The position numbers and the translations under genes were made by a program. Below the pieces are notes generated by a model. It searched no databases, had not been told where the DNA came from, and was given only the letters and a program-made list of their open reading frames with translations. Below, piece by piece: positions 52,210-60,700 of a stretch of DNA of 64,000 bases (position 1 is its first letter; every line of letters begins with the position of its first letter). Origin of the DNA: an uncultured Spirochaetaceae bacterium (GTDB lineage: Bacteria > Spirochaetota > Spirochaetia > Treponematales > Treponemataceae); NCBI GenBank assembly GCA_902799965.1, contig CADCCO010000010.1:1-64000 (forward strand). The letters run 5' to 3'.

Positions 52210-53337
52210 TCAGTCACTCATGTCGGAGTCTAGGTTGATTTTAATGCTGTAGCCGGGGAATTCTTGCATCGCCGCTTGCAGGATTGAAGAACATTCGCCT
52301 TCGCGGTCTTTTGAGTCGAAAGAAATTATCACGTCAAATTTTATGATTTTCTTTTCTTTGTCAAAATAAAAGCCGTGCATTTGCAAAACGTTTTTGTAGC
52401 TTTCCAAAAGCGAAATGATTTTTTCCTTTGCGGCGACCGCTTCCGGCTCGCGCGTGTTCCGCGAATAAATTCCGACTGCGGTTAAAATCACGCGGTGCTC
52501 TTTGTAGACGCTTAAAATTATATGGTTTGAAAGCTCGTCGATTTCTTGCGCGGTCATCGTGTCGTCAACTTCGACATGGACGGAACCTTGCAATCGATCC
52601 GGGCCGTAGTCGTTAAGGAACAAATCGTAGGCTCCGTGCACGCCCGGCGTTTCGCAAATCGTTTGCTTTACCGCAATCGCGGTTTGGCGGGGAACGCGCG
52701 CGCCAAGAATGTCGTCCAAGGTGTCCTTTAAAATTTCAATTCCGTTCTTAATGATGAAAATGGAAATCAAAACGCCGACATACGCTTCAAGCGAAACGCC
52801 GAAAAACTTCATCGCCAAAACGCTGGCCAAAACCGACGCGGAAAGCAGCGCGTCGTTCTTGGCGTCGTCGCCAGAAGCCTCAAGCGCCTTGCTGGAAACT
52901 TTTTTTCCGACGCTCTTTACGTAAAAGCCCAAGAAAATTTTGACCAATATGGCCGCCGCCAAAATAGCGATTGTCGCGCTTGTGTAGTTGGGCCGTTGCG
53001 GACGGATTATTTTTTCAACCGATTCCTTTAGCGCGGCAAGACCAGCGTAAAGGACGATTACGCTAATCGCGCTCGCGCTTATGTATTCAATCCGTCCGTG
53101 GCCGTAAGGGTGCTTTTTGTCGGGCTTTTTGGCGGCCAGCTTTATTCCGATGATTGTGATGATTGAAGAAAGCGCGTCGGAAAGGTTGTTGACCGCGTCA
53201 AGGATTATAGAAATTGACGACGACGCAATGCCGACAAAAGCCTTGAATGCGGCCAGCGCGACATTCGCAAAAATGCTTATGACTGATGTTCGCGCGATTG
53301 TCTTTTCGCGCGGTTGTTGGTTTGCAGCGTTGTTCAT
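52210..53337 (-). CDS. Cation diffusion facilitator (CDF) transporter, second copy
   Basis: 375 aa. Six-helix membrane domain and C-terminal cytoplasmic domain as in the paralog at 44807-45913; the metal-site regions LDAVNNLSDAL and HPYGHGRIEYI are conserved. The second motif carries HPYGHG where the paralog has HPYGYG, a possible difference in ion preference. AGAGG precedes the ATG. It starts 11 nt after the GGDEF protein gene on the same strand. Confidence 0.88.
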   Translation of the reverse strand: MNNAANQQPREKTIARTSVISIFANVALAAFKAFVGIASSSISIILDAVNNLSDALSSIITIIGIKLAAKKPDKKHPYGHGRIEYISASAISVIVLYAGLAALKESVEKIIRPQRPNYTSATIAILAAAILVKIFLGFYVKSVGKKVSSKALEASGDDAKNDALLSASVLASVLAMKFFGVSLEAYVGVLISIFIIKNGIEILKDTLDDILGARVPRQTAIAVKQTICETPGVHGAYDLFLNDYGPDRLQGSVHVEVDDTMTAQEIDELSNHIILSVYKEHRVILTAVGIYSRNTREPEAVAAKEKIISLLESYKNVLQMHGFYFDKEKKIIKFDVIISFDSKDREGECSSILQAAMQEFPGYSIKINLDSDMSD

Positions 53338-53348
53338 GCAGCCTCTTT

Positions 53349-54836
53349 TTACAAAACCCTCGCGCGGTTTTTGCCCGCGCCCTTGGCTTCTTTTAGAGCT
53401 TTGTCGGCACGCTCAAGCGCTTGCTGGTGGCTCTTGTCGTTCTCTTCAAAGAAAGAAAAACCCAGCGAAACCGTGGCTTGAATCGCCTTGTCGCGGAACT
53501 GAATTTGCTGCGAAGAAACCGCTTCGAGCAATTTTTGCGCGTAGCTCCAGCAGTCGGATTTTTTCATTCCAAAGAAAACGCCTGCGAACTTGTCTCCGTT
53601 CCAGCGAATTAACATATCGCTTGCGCGGCTTTGCTCGTAGAACCTTCGGACGATTTGAACCAAAACAAAGTCGCCGGCTTCGCGTCCGTAAGTGTCGTTG
53701 AGGGTCTTAAAGTTGTCCACGTCCATTAGCATTATGGCAGGACTGTCGCCGGAAATTTTCCAAGCGGCAAATTCTTTTTTCAATTCCTCTTCGCCGAATT
53801 TTTGAGCGCTCGCGTCGGTAAGGGGGTCGCGCGCCGCTTGCGCGTTCATGGGGTCGGATTTTTTTCGCTCTGTGTAAATCTGGCGAATCAATAATGCCGC
53901 CAAAAGAAGGTCAAGCAAGATTATGAGCGGAATCGCGATTTTGGAAACTGACTTTCCGCGGAACTTGTTTATCGTGTCAACATAATCGTAGATGTCGTCG
54001 TAGTAGCTTCCCATGCAGACAATCCAATTGTACGGCTTATATAATTTTGAGTAGGTGATTTTTCGCGCAAAGTTGTCCGAGTCTTTTTTCTTGAAGTAGT
54101 ATGTGTTGAAACATTCTCCGCTCTTGTTGATTTCCTCAAGTTCCCGCTCATACGGAAAGTCGCCCACCGCGTCTTGCATGTCGGTTGAAAGAAGCATTCC
54201 CTCCGACGAGCGCGGGTTGGGGTGTATCAAGCGAACGGCGTAGTCTTTTCCGCCCTTGTAGTTTTTGATTTCGTTTATCCAATAGTAGGTTTCCTCGACA
54301 AAATGCGAGTTGTGAATTTTTGAGCTTACGATTGAAAGGATTGTGTTGTAAAGTCGTTCTTGCGTGATTCCAAAATACAAGTTGCCGACAGGAAGCTCGA
54401 TTTTTCGCCAAGAGCAAAAAATTTCGTCAAGGCTTCGTTCCGAATAGTCCCAAGTGTCCGGCATGTTTTTTGTGGCAAGAACTTCTTCGCCGCTTGAAAG
54501 AAGAATGTAGGCCCACATTTCGCGCGGGTCTTGCGACGTGAACGTTTTGTCCAAAATCCATTTTACGCTTCCCAAGCTGCTTGCGTTGTGCAATTCGTCG
54601 CGAAGGTTGTTTTCACGTTCTGAAACTGTGTAGTCAAAAATTTCTATTGAATCCGCTCTGCTCTGCGTGAACTCGTGAATGAAATTTGTCACGGAGTCTT
54701 TTAGAAAATTCATCTTGAACTGAACGGCGACTTCACGCGCTTGCTTTACGTAATTTTTTTCTTGGATGATGAACAGCGCGAGAAAGAGATTTAAGATGGC
54801 GAACGTAAAAATGCCGAAAAAATTCTTTTTTAACAT
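53349..54836 (-). CDS. Membrane GGDEF-domain protein with degenerate active site
   Basis: 495 aa. TM1 at about residues 6-24, a periplasmic Cache-like sensor, TM2 at about 300-320, then a GGDEF domain (about 335-495). The active-site motif reads NGDKF instead of GGDEF, so the first Gly and the catalytic Glu are lost. The inhibitory I-site RxxD (RASD) sits exactly five residues upstream and is intact. It is more likely a c-di-GMP receptor than a cyclase. The promoter TTGCGA-17-TAAAAT ends 8 nt before the ATG. Confidence 0.87.
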   Translation of the reverse strand: MLKKNFFGIFTFAILNLFLALFIIQEKNYVKQAREVAVQFKMNFLKDSVTNFIHEFTQSRADSIEIFDYTVSERENNLRDELHNASSLGSVKWILDKTFTSQDPREMWAYILLSSGEEVLATKNMPDTWDYSERSLDEIFCSWRKIELPVGNLYFGITQERLYNTILSIVSSKIHNSHFVEETYYWINEIKNYKGGKDYAVRLIHPNPRSSEGMLLSTDMQDAVGDFPYERELEEINKSGECFNTYYFKKKDSDNFARKITYSKLYKPYNWIVCMGSYYDDIYDYVDTINKFRGKSVSKIAIPLIILLDLLLAALLIRQIYTERKKSDPMNAQAARDPLTDASAQKFGEEELKKEFAAWKISGDSPAIMLMDVDNFKTLNDTYGREAGDFVLVQIVRRFYEQSRASDMLIRWNGDKFAGVFFGMKKSDCWSYAQKLLEAVSSQQIQFRDKAIQATVSLGFSFFEENDKSHQQALERADKALKEAKGAGKNRARVL

Positions 54837-54844
54837 AATGAATT

Positions 54845-54873
54845 ATTTTATCACTATTTTATGGAATTCGCAA
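54845..54873 (-). promoter_or_regulatory. Leaderless promoter of the GGDEF-like gene
   Basis: Minus strand: TTGCGA (54873-54868), 17-nt spacer, TAAAAT (54850-54845), then 8 nt to the ATG at 54836. Confidence 0.55.
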
Positions 54874-54886
54874 GCCCAAAACGCTT

Positions 54887-54972
54887 CACTGGCCCAGAAG
54901 CGCGGCAACCAAAACTGGTCACTGACCTAGAAGCGCGGCAACCAAAACTGGTCACTGGCCTAGAAGCGCGGC
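54887..54972 (-). repeat. 33-bp in-frame tandem repeat containing stop codons
   Basis: Units 54887-54919 and 54920-54952 are near-identical (33 bp), and a partial third (54953-54972) is the coding 3' end of the FAD oxidoreductase. On the minus strand each unit reads PVLVAALLGQ followed by TGA, so stops lie in frame at 54954, 54921 and 54888. Confidence 0.85.
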
Positions 54973-56685
54973 GGCGGCGTTTTGGCCGTCCATCGCGCTG
55001 GAAACGATTCCGCCCGACCAGCCGCTTCCTTCGCCGCAAGGGTAAAGGCGGGATAGCCCTAAACATTCAAAAGTCGCTTTGTCGCGCTTTATTCTGACCG
55101 GCGTTGAAGTGCGCGTTTCGCTTGCGATTAAAAGCGCGTCGGGCGAAATGAAGCCCCTCATGTTTTTGTCAAAAGCCTTAAAGCCTTCCTTAAGGCGGCG
55201 CGCGACAAAGGGCGGAAGCCACAAGTCCAAGCGGCTTGGAACCAAGCCCGGTGTGTAGCTGGAACGGGGCAGGGACTCGCTTGGCCGGCCCGCCAAAAAG
55301 TCAACGAGCCGCTGGGCGGGCGCCGCGTTAGGGTTGGATTCAAGGCCAAGACTCGCGCCGCCGTGAAGCCATGTCTCGCGTTCCAGCCAGCGGCGGAAGC
55401 GCAAGCCGGCAAGGGAATCGTTGGCAAGACCAAAATCCGCGCCGCCGGCTTTTTGGTCGGCCGACAATTCCCGCGCGATTTCTTCTATATCCTCCGGCCG
55501 CGTTTCCACGACGATGGCGGCGTTGGACCAAGCGGAGTTGCGCTCGGCGGCGCTCATTCCGTTTACGACAATTTCTTCCGGGCCGCTCGCCGACGGAACG
55601 ACAAAGCCGCCGGGGCACATGCAAAAAGAGTAAACGCCGCGCCCGTCGATTTGCGCGGTCAAGCGGTATTCTGCGGCGCCAAGACCGGCGGCCTGGCGCT
55701 TTCCGTGGAATTGGATTTTGTCTATCAACTCGCGCGGGTGCTCCACGCGCGCTCCGACGGCGAACGTCTTCGCTTCCAACGATTCGGGGCTTGCGCGCGC
55801 TATAATTTCGTAAATGTCAGGCGCGGAATGTCCCGTGGCCAAAATCACCGCGTCGGCAAGGAATTCTTTTTGCGCGCCGTCCGCCGTCCGCGTCACAACG
55901 CCGCGAACGATTTTTGCGCTGGAAGCGTTCGTAAGCCCAAGAGCGGCGTTGTTAGCAAGCCCAAGAGCGGGGGCGCCGCCTCTTTCGCTTTTGGGCTTTC
56001 CTTCGTTCGCTCCGTCAATAATAAAATCCACGACGCGGCTTTCAAAGTGGAACTCTCCGCCCAGCTCCAAAATTTTTTGGCGCATGTTGTTGATGATTTG
56101 CGGAAGCTTGTTCGTTCCGATGTGCGGATGCGCGTCGGTCAAGATTTTTGGGTCGGCGCCAAAGTGAACGAAGGTTTGCAAAACCTCGCCGATGTTTCCG
56201 CGCTTGTCGCTGCGCGTGTAAAGCTTTCCGTCACTAAAAGTTCCGGCCCCGCCTTCGCCAAAACAGTAGTTGCTGTCCGCGTCAACGATTCCCTTTACGC
56301 TTATGGCCGCGATGTCGCGCTTTCGCTCGTTGGTTGGCCGTCCGCGCTCGATGATGATTGGCTTAACGCCGCGCTCCAAAAGTTTTAGGGCGGCAAAAAG
56401 TCCGGCGGGGCCGCTTCCGACCACAACGACTTTTTTTGAGCCGTCCGCTTTGCGCCACGAAAATTCTTTTTGGGCTTGGGCGGGTTTTTCGCCGACGAAC
56501 GCTTTGTAGCGCAGGCAAAATTTCAACTGGCCGTGCCGCGCGTCGATCGATTTTTTTACAAAGACAAATTCGGCTCGCTCTTCGCCCGAATATTTTTGCC
56601 TAAGCGCCGCGTTGAGTTTTTTTTGAATTAAATTTTTGTCGCTTTCTTCTTGCGCCTTTATTACGACGCTCAGGTCAAAAATCAT
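54952..56685 (-). CDS. FAD-dependent oxidoreductase (COG2509-like)
   Basis: 577 aa. An N-terminal domain of about 85 residues precedes the FAD dinucleotide-binding motif VVVGSGPAGLFAALKLLERG. CFGEGGAGTFSDGKLYTR and a late GEGSGWSGGIVSSAMDG are typical of this uncharacterised NAD(FAD)-utilising dehydrogenase family. Substrate unknown. An internal stretch (about residues 215-255) is a low-complexity repeat (ALGLANNAALGLTN). Its last codons are part of a 33-bp tandem repeat. Confidence 0.87.
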   Translation of the reverse strand: MIFDLSVVIKAQEESDKNLIQKKLNAALRQKYSGEERAEFVFVKKSIDARHGQLKFCLRYKAFVGEKPAQAQKEFSWRKADGSKKVVVVGSGPAGLFAALKLLERGVKPIIIERGRPTNERKRDIAAISVKGIVDADSNYCFGEGGAGTFSDGKLYTRSDKRGNIGEVLQTFVHFGADPKILTDAHPHIGTNKLPQIINNMRQKILELGGEFHFESRVVDFIIDGANEGKPKSERGGAPALGLANNAALGLTNASSAKIVRGVVTRTADGAQKEFLADAVILATGHSAPDIYEIIARASPESLEAKTFAVGARVEHPRELIDKIQFHGKRQAAGLGAAEYRLTAQIDGRGVYSFCMCPGGFVVPSASGPEEIVVNGMSAAERNSAWSNAAIVVETRPEDIEEIARELSADQKAGGADFGLANDSLAGLRFRRWLERETWLHGGASLGLESNPNAAPAQRLVDFLAGRPSESLPRSSYTPGLVPSRLDLWLPPFVARRLKEGFKAFDKNMRGFISPDALLIASETRTSTPVRIKRDKATFECLGLSRLYPCGEGSGWSGGIVSSAMDGQNAAAALLGQ

Positions 56686-56691
56686 CGCGCT

Positions 56692-57033
56692 TTAAAAGTT
56701 GCTTCCGTTCCAGCCCCAGTTGGAAGTTCCAAAGTAGCTTACGTAAACCGCGTCGCCCGGAATGCCCAACTGCGCTTGCAGGATTTCGCAAACGCGCGCC
56801 GTCATTTTGCTAGAAGCGCCGGCGTCGACGTTCCCCAAAACTTTTATTTCCACGTAAGCGCCCTTGTCCAATTTTTTTCCGCCAAAATACAAGTCGGCCT
56901 TGTCCGAAAGGTCGATCATAAGATAGCTTTCGGGCTTGTTCAAAAGGCTGATCGCTTTTCCAAATTCGGCCTTGAGAACGTCGCGCTTTTCCTGCGGCAA
57001 CTCCATCGTCACCTTTGCTTGAATCATCGGCAT
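56692..57033 (-). CDS. MIF/tautomerase-superfamily protein
   Basis: 113 aa, the usual length for macrophage migration inhibitory factor homologues. Pro2, the catalytic base after Met removal, is present (MPMIQAKVTM), along with ESYLMIDLSD and a C-terminal GWNGSNF like eukaryotic MIF. Such proteins tautomerise phenylpyruvate-like keto acids; the physiological role in bacteria is unclear. It sits 6 nt upstream of the FAD oxidoreductase start on the same strand. Confidence 0.87.
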   Translation of the reverse strand: MPMIQAKVTMELPQEKRDVLKAEFGKAISLLNKPESYLMIDLSDKADLYFGGKKLDKGAYVEIKVLGNVDAGASSKMTARVCEILQAQLGIPGDAVYVSYFGTSNWGWNGSNF

Positions 57034-57055
57034 AAATAGCTCCTAATAATTTTTC

Positions 57056-57419
57056 TTAAAACTTAATTACTTTTGGCTCGGCGGTGAAACTGGCGAACGT
57101 CGCCGTCGCGTCCTTAAAGTAAAGGACTTGCGTGTTGCCGTCGTTTTCGTCGTACATTCTGCGAAGGTCCGGGTAGTTGTCGAGCATGTGCTTTTTTGCT
57201 TCCACCCGGTCGTCGTTCACAAGCTGGCCCGCCACGCGAAGCCACGTTCCCGCCGCTCCGTCAAAGCAAGAAAGCTCCGCCTTGGGATTGGCCGCGAATG
57301 TAAAGCTTTTCGTCGAACAAGTCGATCGTTCCAAAGGGCCTGACGCGAGGCTGGTCCACGTCCACAGTGGCAAGGTAATACACCCCGCACTTTTTAATGA
57401 AGTCGTAGATTTCGTTCAT
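57056..57419 (-). pseudogene. Pyridoxamine 5'-phosphate oxidase-like protein, frameshifted
   Basis: The 5' part from the ATG at 57419 reads MNEIYDFIKKCGVYYLATVD and RPFGTIDLFDEKLYI, the normal start of this family. It then leaves frame. The 3' part in another frame (from about 57310 to 57056) continues FAANPKAELSCFDGAAG and MYDENDGNTQVLYF. A small deletion of about 28 nt near 57305-57320 explains both the missing residues and the shift. The gene is probably inactive. Confidence 0.75.
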
Positions 57420-57454
57420 GGAATTATATTAGCGCAAGAGGGGAGGCGTGGGCA

Positions 57455-57574
57455 AGGGATTTTTTTTCGGGCGTTGCGACGTTCGCTCCGCTCACGCCGC
57501 CGGGCTGCTCCAGGTTCCGCTTTCGCTCCATTGCTCCACTGCGTTTCGCAACGCTGCGCGCCTTGCGCATCCCT
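57455..57574. repeat. Composite palindrome upstream of the helicase gene
   Basis: Outer arms AGGGAT (57455-57460) and ATCCCT (57569-57574); inner arms GCGTTGCGA (57471-57479) and TCGCAACGC (57546-57554) are perfect. A T8 run follows the left outer arm. The interior is rich in CGCTCC/TTCGCTCC words. It is not similar to the repeat at 13.4 and 19.5 kb. Confidence 0.55.
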
Positions 57575-57638
57575 AACGCGGATAAGGCCGGAATAAGATT
57601 GTCTTTTATAAAAAAAGATTTTGCAGTATAATAACTAT

Positions 57639-60389
57639 ATGTTGTTCTTCTTCTTTTCATTCGCAATTCCAATTATATTTTTCTTGATAATCTTTATTTC
57701 TACAAAAAGACATTGCAAGTCAAAAGAAATAGACACGAAAGAAAAAAATCAAATTAATGATGTGTACTCGACACATAAAGAAGCCATTAACCAATTTTTT
57801 GCTGATTTTGATTGTTTGAAAACTCGTTACATCTCAAAGAAAGGCGAAATGCTTTTTGCTGAAAAATGGCATTGGTTGTACACGGAATTGTCTCGATTTA
57901 ATTTTTTTCGATATACGGATTCATTTGAGAACATAAGGCGTTTTAAAAATACTTTTAAGTCATTAAGCGATTACGTTGAAGAGGCAAATGAATCTTTTGT
58001 TCAGAATGAATCTATCAAATATGACGCTTTGTTTTCTAATATAGACGGCAAGAGCCTTGACGAACAGCAGCGAAGAGCGGTTATTACAGATGAAGACAGA
58101 ATTTTGGTTTTGGCAGGGGCAGGCAGTGGAAAAACTCTTACCATTGCGGCAAAAGTAAAATACTTGACGGAGGTAATGGGCGTAAAGCCGCAAGAAATTC
58201 TTCTTCTTTCTTTTACAAGAAAGTCAGCTCAAGAAATGACGGAGCGAATTCAGGATAAACTTGGAATAAACGCCTCGGCTACTACATTTCATAAGTTAGG
58301 ACTTGAAATAATAAAAAATGCAAATGGAAGATGCCCGAATGTTTTAGATGAAAATGAACTTGTTCAGTTTGTTCATAATTTTTTTGAAAATGAATTGTTA
58401 AACCATCCGAATCTGGTAAAAGACTTAACTGATTATTTTGCCTATTTTCTTGAAATTCCTGATGACATGGAGAGTTATTCTTCTCTCGGCGAGTTGTATG
58501 ATAGTGAAAAAAATGCTGACCTTGAAACCTTAAAATCTAAATACGATAGAGAAAAATATATTTCTGACAAAAGTATTGAGAATGCCAAGCTTCATAAGAC
58601 ATTAAATAATGAAAACGTAAAAAGTCTTGAAGAAACAAAAATCGCAAATTATCTCTTCATGAATGGAATAAAATATGAATATGAAAAGCTTTATCCTTAT
58701 GAAAGCGAAGATTTGTCGAGGAAAAATTATAGGCCAGATTTTTATCTTGTTGATTATGATATTTATTTAGAGCATTTTGGCATTTCAAAGGAATTCACGG
58801 TTCCTTGGCTCTCTTCTGTTGAAGAAAAAAAATATTTGGACGGAATTCAGTGGAAACGTAAATTTCATAAAAAAAACGGCACTAAACTGATTGAAACATA
58901 TTCTTATTATAATTCTGAAGGTGTTTTGTTAAAGCGTCTGGAAGAACTTTTGATAGATAACGGAGTTGAGTTTAAGCCTCGTGATTTTGTGGATATATTT
59001 AACACGGTATATGCGCGAAAAAGCTACAAGTATTTTTCAGAATTTATAAAATTATGTTGTACGTTTATTACGCTTTTTAAGTCGAATAATTATAAAAATG
59101 AGCAGATCGCTGATTTGAGAAAAAAATATTTTTCCGAAGAAAAGAATTTCTTTTTGCGTGAACGTACAACGCTTTTCCTGAATATAATTGAAACAATTCT
59201 TTTAGAGTATGAAGAGTATCTTTCGTTAAATAATGCGATTGACTTTTCGGATATGATAAATCATGCGGCTCAGAGTGTTTGTGAAGGATGTGAAATTCCA
59301 AATTACAAGTATATGATTGTTGACGAATATCAAGACATATCAAAATCACGTTTTAGCCTTCTAAAAGCTATCGCTGACAAAACTGGAGCAAAGCTTTTTT
59401 GCGTTGGCGATGATTGGCAGTCTATTTATAGATTTGCAGGAAGTGACATTTCTTTATTTACGGATTTCGAAAAATATTTTGGTTATACAAAGATTTTAAA
59501 AATCGAAAAGACTTACCGTAATTCTCAGCAGCTAATAGATGAAGCTTCTAGATTTGTTTTGCAGAATCCTATGCAATTGCGAAAAGATTTACGATCTGAC
59601 AAGTTTCTTGATTATCCTCTTGTCTTTTGGGGATATGAGAAAGATCCCCAAAAGACTTTGCGGCAGGTGATAAATAAAATTATTTCTGAGTTTGGCATCA
59701 ATTCGTCAGTGTTGCTTTTAGGACGAACTAATTACGACTGTGAAATTGCAAAAAAATCGGGACTTTTTAAGATTTCTTATAGAAACAGGAAAGAATATTT
59801 TGAATACATTCCAAATCCTGCCTTGCCTGTCAGTTTTATGTCAGCGCATAAATCTAAGGGGTTGGAAGCGGATAATGTCATTATTCTAAATTTTAAAAAC
59901 GATACGCTAGGCTTTCCTAATCAGATTGCAGATGATAATGTGTTAAACCTTGTTTTGACTAACGCGGAAAAATATGATTTTGCCGAAGAACGGCGTTTGT
60001 TTTATGTTGCGATTACACGAACGCGAAACAGAACTTTTGTTTTGACAGATTGCAATAATCCTTCGCCTTTTTTTAAGGAGTTTAAGGAATCTAAGTCGGT
60101 TTGCTATGTTGCTATGAAAGAAGCGGTCGCTGAGGATTGCGTTAATTGTCCTCGTTGTAAGACCGGTCGCTTGCTTAGAATTGAAAATGGCGACAAGAGT
60201 TTTGTTGGTTGCTCAAACTTTCCGAAATGCCGTTATACTCTTAATAATCCTAAGATAATATTGAATCCAATAAAATGTCCCTCATGCGGCGGATTTCTTG
60301 TTCGTCGCTATGATAAAAAACATCACGCGTTTTTAGGCTGCACGAATTATCCGTATTGTGAATATACAAAGAGTTTAAGGCGGGAATAA
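57639..60389 (+). CDS. Membrane-anchored UvrD-like helicase with nuclease insert and zinc ribbons
   Basis: 916 aa. An N-terminal transmembrane helix (about residues 2-24) is followed by a superfamily I helicase: LDEQQRRAV (Q motif), GAGSGKT (about 160), DEYQD (about 560) and EERRLFYVAITRTR (about 782). Between motifs, residues about 330-450 carry NYRPDFYL and IYLEHFG, which fits a PD-(D/E)xK-like nuclease insert. The C-terminus has two C4 topoisomerase-type zinc ribbons (about 833-865 and 879-910). It resembles helicase IV/HelD. Codon use is AT-rich compared with neighbours. TATAAT ends 6 nt before the ATG. Confidence 0.85.
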   Translation: MLFFFFSFAIPIIFFLIIFISTKRHCKSKEIDTKEKNQINDVYSTHKEAINQFFADFDCLKTRYISKKGEMLFAEKWHWLYTELSRFNFFRYTDSFENIRRFKNTFKSLSDYVEEANESFVQNESIKYDALFSNIDGKSLDEQQRRAVITDEDRILVLAGAGSGKTLTIAAKVKYLTEVMGVKPQEILLLSFTRKSAQEMTERIQDKLGINASATTFHKLGLEIIKNANGRCPNVLDENELVQFVHNFFENELLNHPNLVKDLTDYFAYFLEIPDDMESYSSLGELYDSEKNADLETLKSKYDREKYISDKSIENAKLHKTLNNENVKSLEETKIANYLFMNGIKYEYEKLYPYESEDLSRKNYRPDFYLVDYDIYLEHFGISKEFTVPWLSSVEEKKYLDGIQWKRKFHKKNGTKLIETYSYYNSEGVLLKRLEELLIDNGVEFKPRDFVDIFNTVYARKSYKYFSEFIKLCCTFITLFKSNNYKNEQIADLRKKYFSEEKNFFLRERTTLFLNIIETILLEYEEYLSLNNAIDFSDMINHAAQSVCEGCEIPNYKYMIVDEYQDISKSRFSLLKAIADKTGAKLFCVGDDWQSIYRFAGSDISLFTDFEKYFGYTKILKIEKTYRNSQQLIDEASRFVLQNPMQLRKDLRSDKFLDYPLVFWGYEKDPQKTLRQVINKIISEFGINSSVLLLGRTNYDCEIAKKSGLFKISYRNRKEYFEYIPNPALPVSFMSAHKSKGLEADNVIILNFKNDTLGFPNQIADDNVLNLVLTNAEKYDFAEERRLFYVAITRTRNRTFVLTDCNNPSPFFKEFKESKSVCYVAMKEAVAEDCVNCPRCKTGRLLRIENGDKSFVGCSNFPKCRYTLNNPKIILNPIKCPSCGGFLVRRYDKKHHAFLGCTNYPYCEYTKSLRRE

Positions 60390-60407
60390 ATTCCGCGCTT
60401 TATAAAA

Positions 60408-60557
60408 CTACTTATTATTTATCACCAGCGCTCCGATTACGCCGGGAACCCAGCCGCAGCAAGTGAGCAGAGTGACGATGACGATTGAGCCGCAGCCCTT
60501 GTCCAGCACCGCAAGCGGAGGAAAAATTATGCACAGCAAAACGCGACCAAAGCTCAT
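60408..60557 (-). CDS. Pmp3/YqaE-family small membrane protein
   Basis: 49 aa. MSFGRVLLCIIFPPLAVLDK then GCGSIVIVTLLTCCGWVPGV and IGALVI match the UPF0057 pattern of two helices. In yeast and plants Pmp3 affects membrane potential under salt stress. GGGAG lies 6 nt before the ATG at 60557. Base composition is like the core genome, unlike the genes on either side. TATAAT on the minus strand (60673-60668) may be its -10 box, giving a leader of about 100 nt. Confidence 0.8.
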   Translation of the reverse strand: MSFGRVLLCIIFPPLAVLDKGCGSIVIVTLLTCCGWVPGVIGALVINNK

Positions 60558-60700
60558 AAGAAACTCCCGAAGTGTTTTTGTTCACTATTTTTGATATGGA
60601 AAAATGTAGAACTGATATAAAGAATACGATTTACTGCTTTCATAAGATTACGCCTTATGTATTCATTTATTATAGCATGTTTTTATAAAAAAACATAGAC

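Noticed and set aside
54861-55097. Plus-strand ORF over the 33-bp tandem repeat
   Set aside because: It is the antisense of the oxidoreductase end and its repeated stop; repeated residues only reflect the DNA repeat.
57421-57638. Mobile-element end with target duplication at the helicase boundary
   Set aside because: I see no direct repeats flanking the region and no transposase or integrase; only the palindrome is supported.
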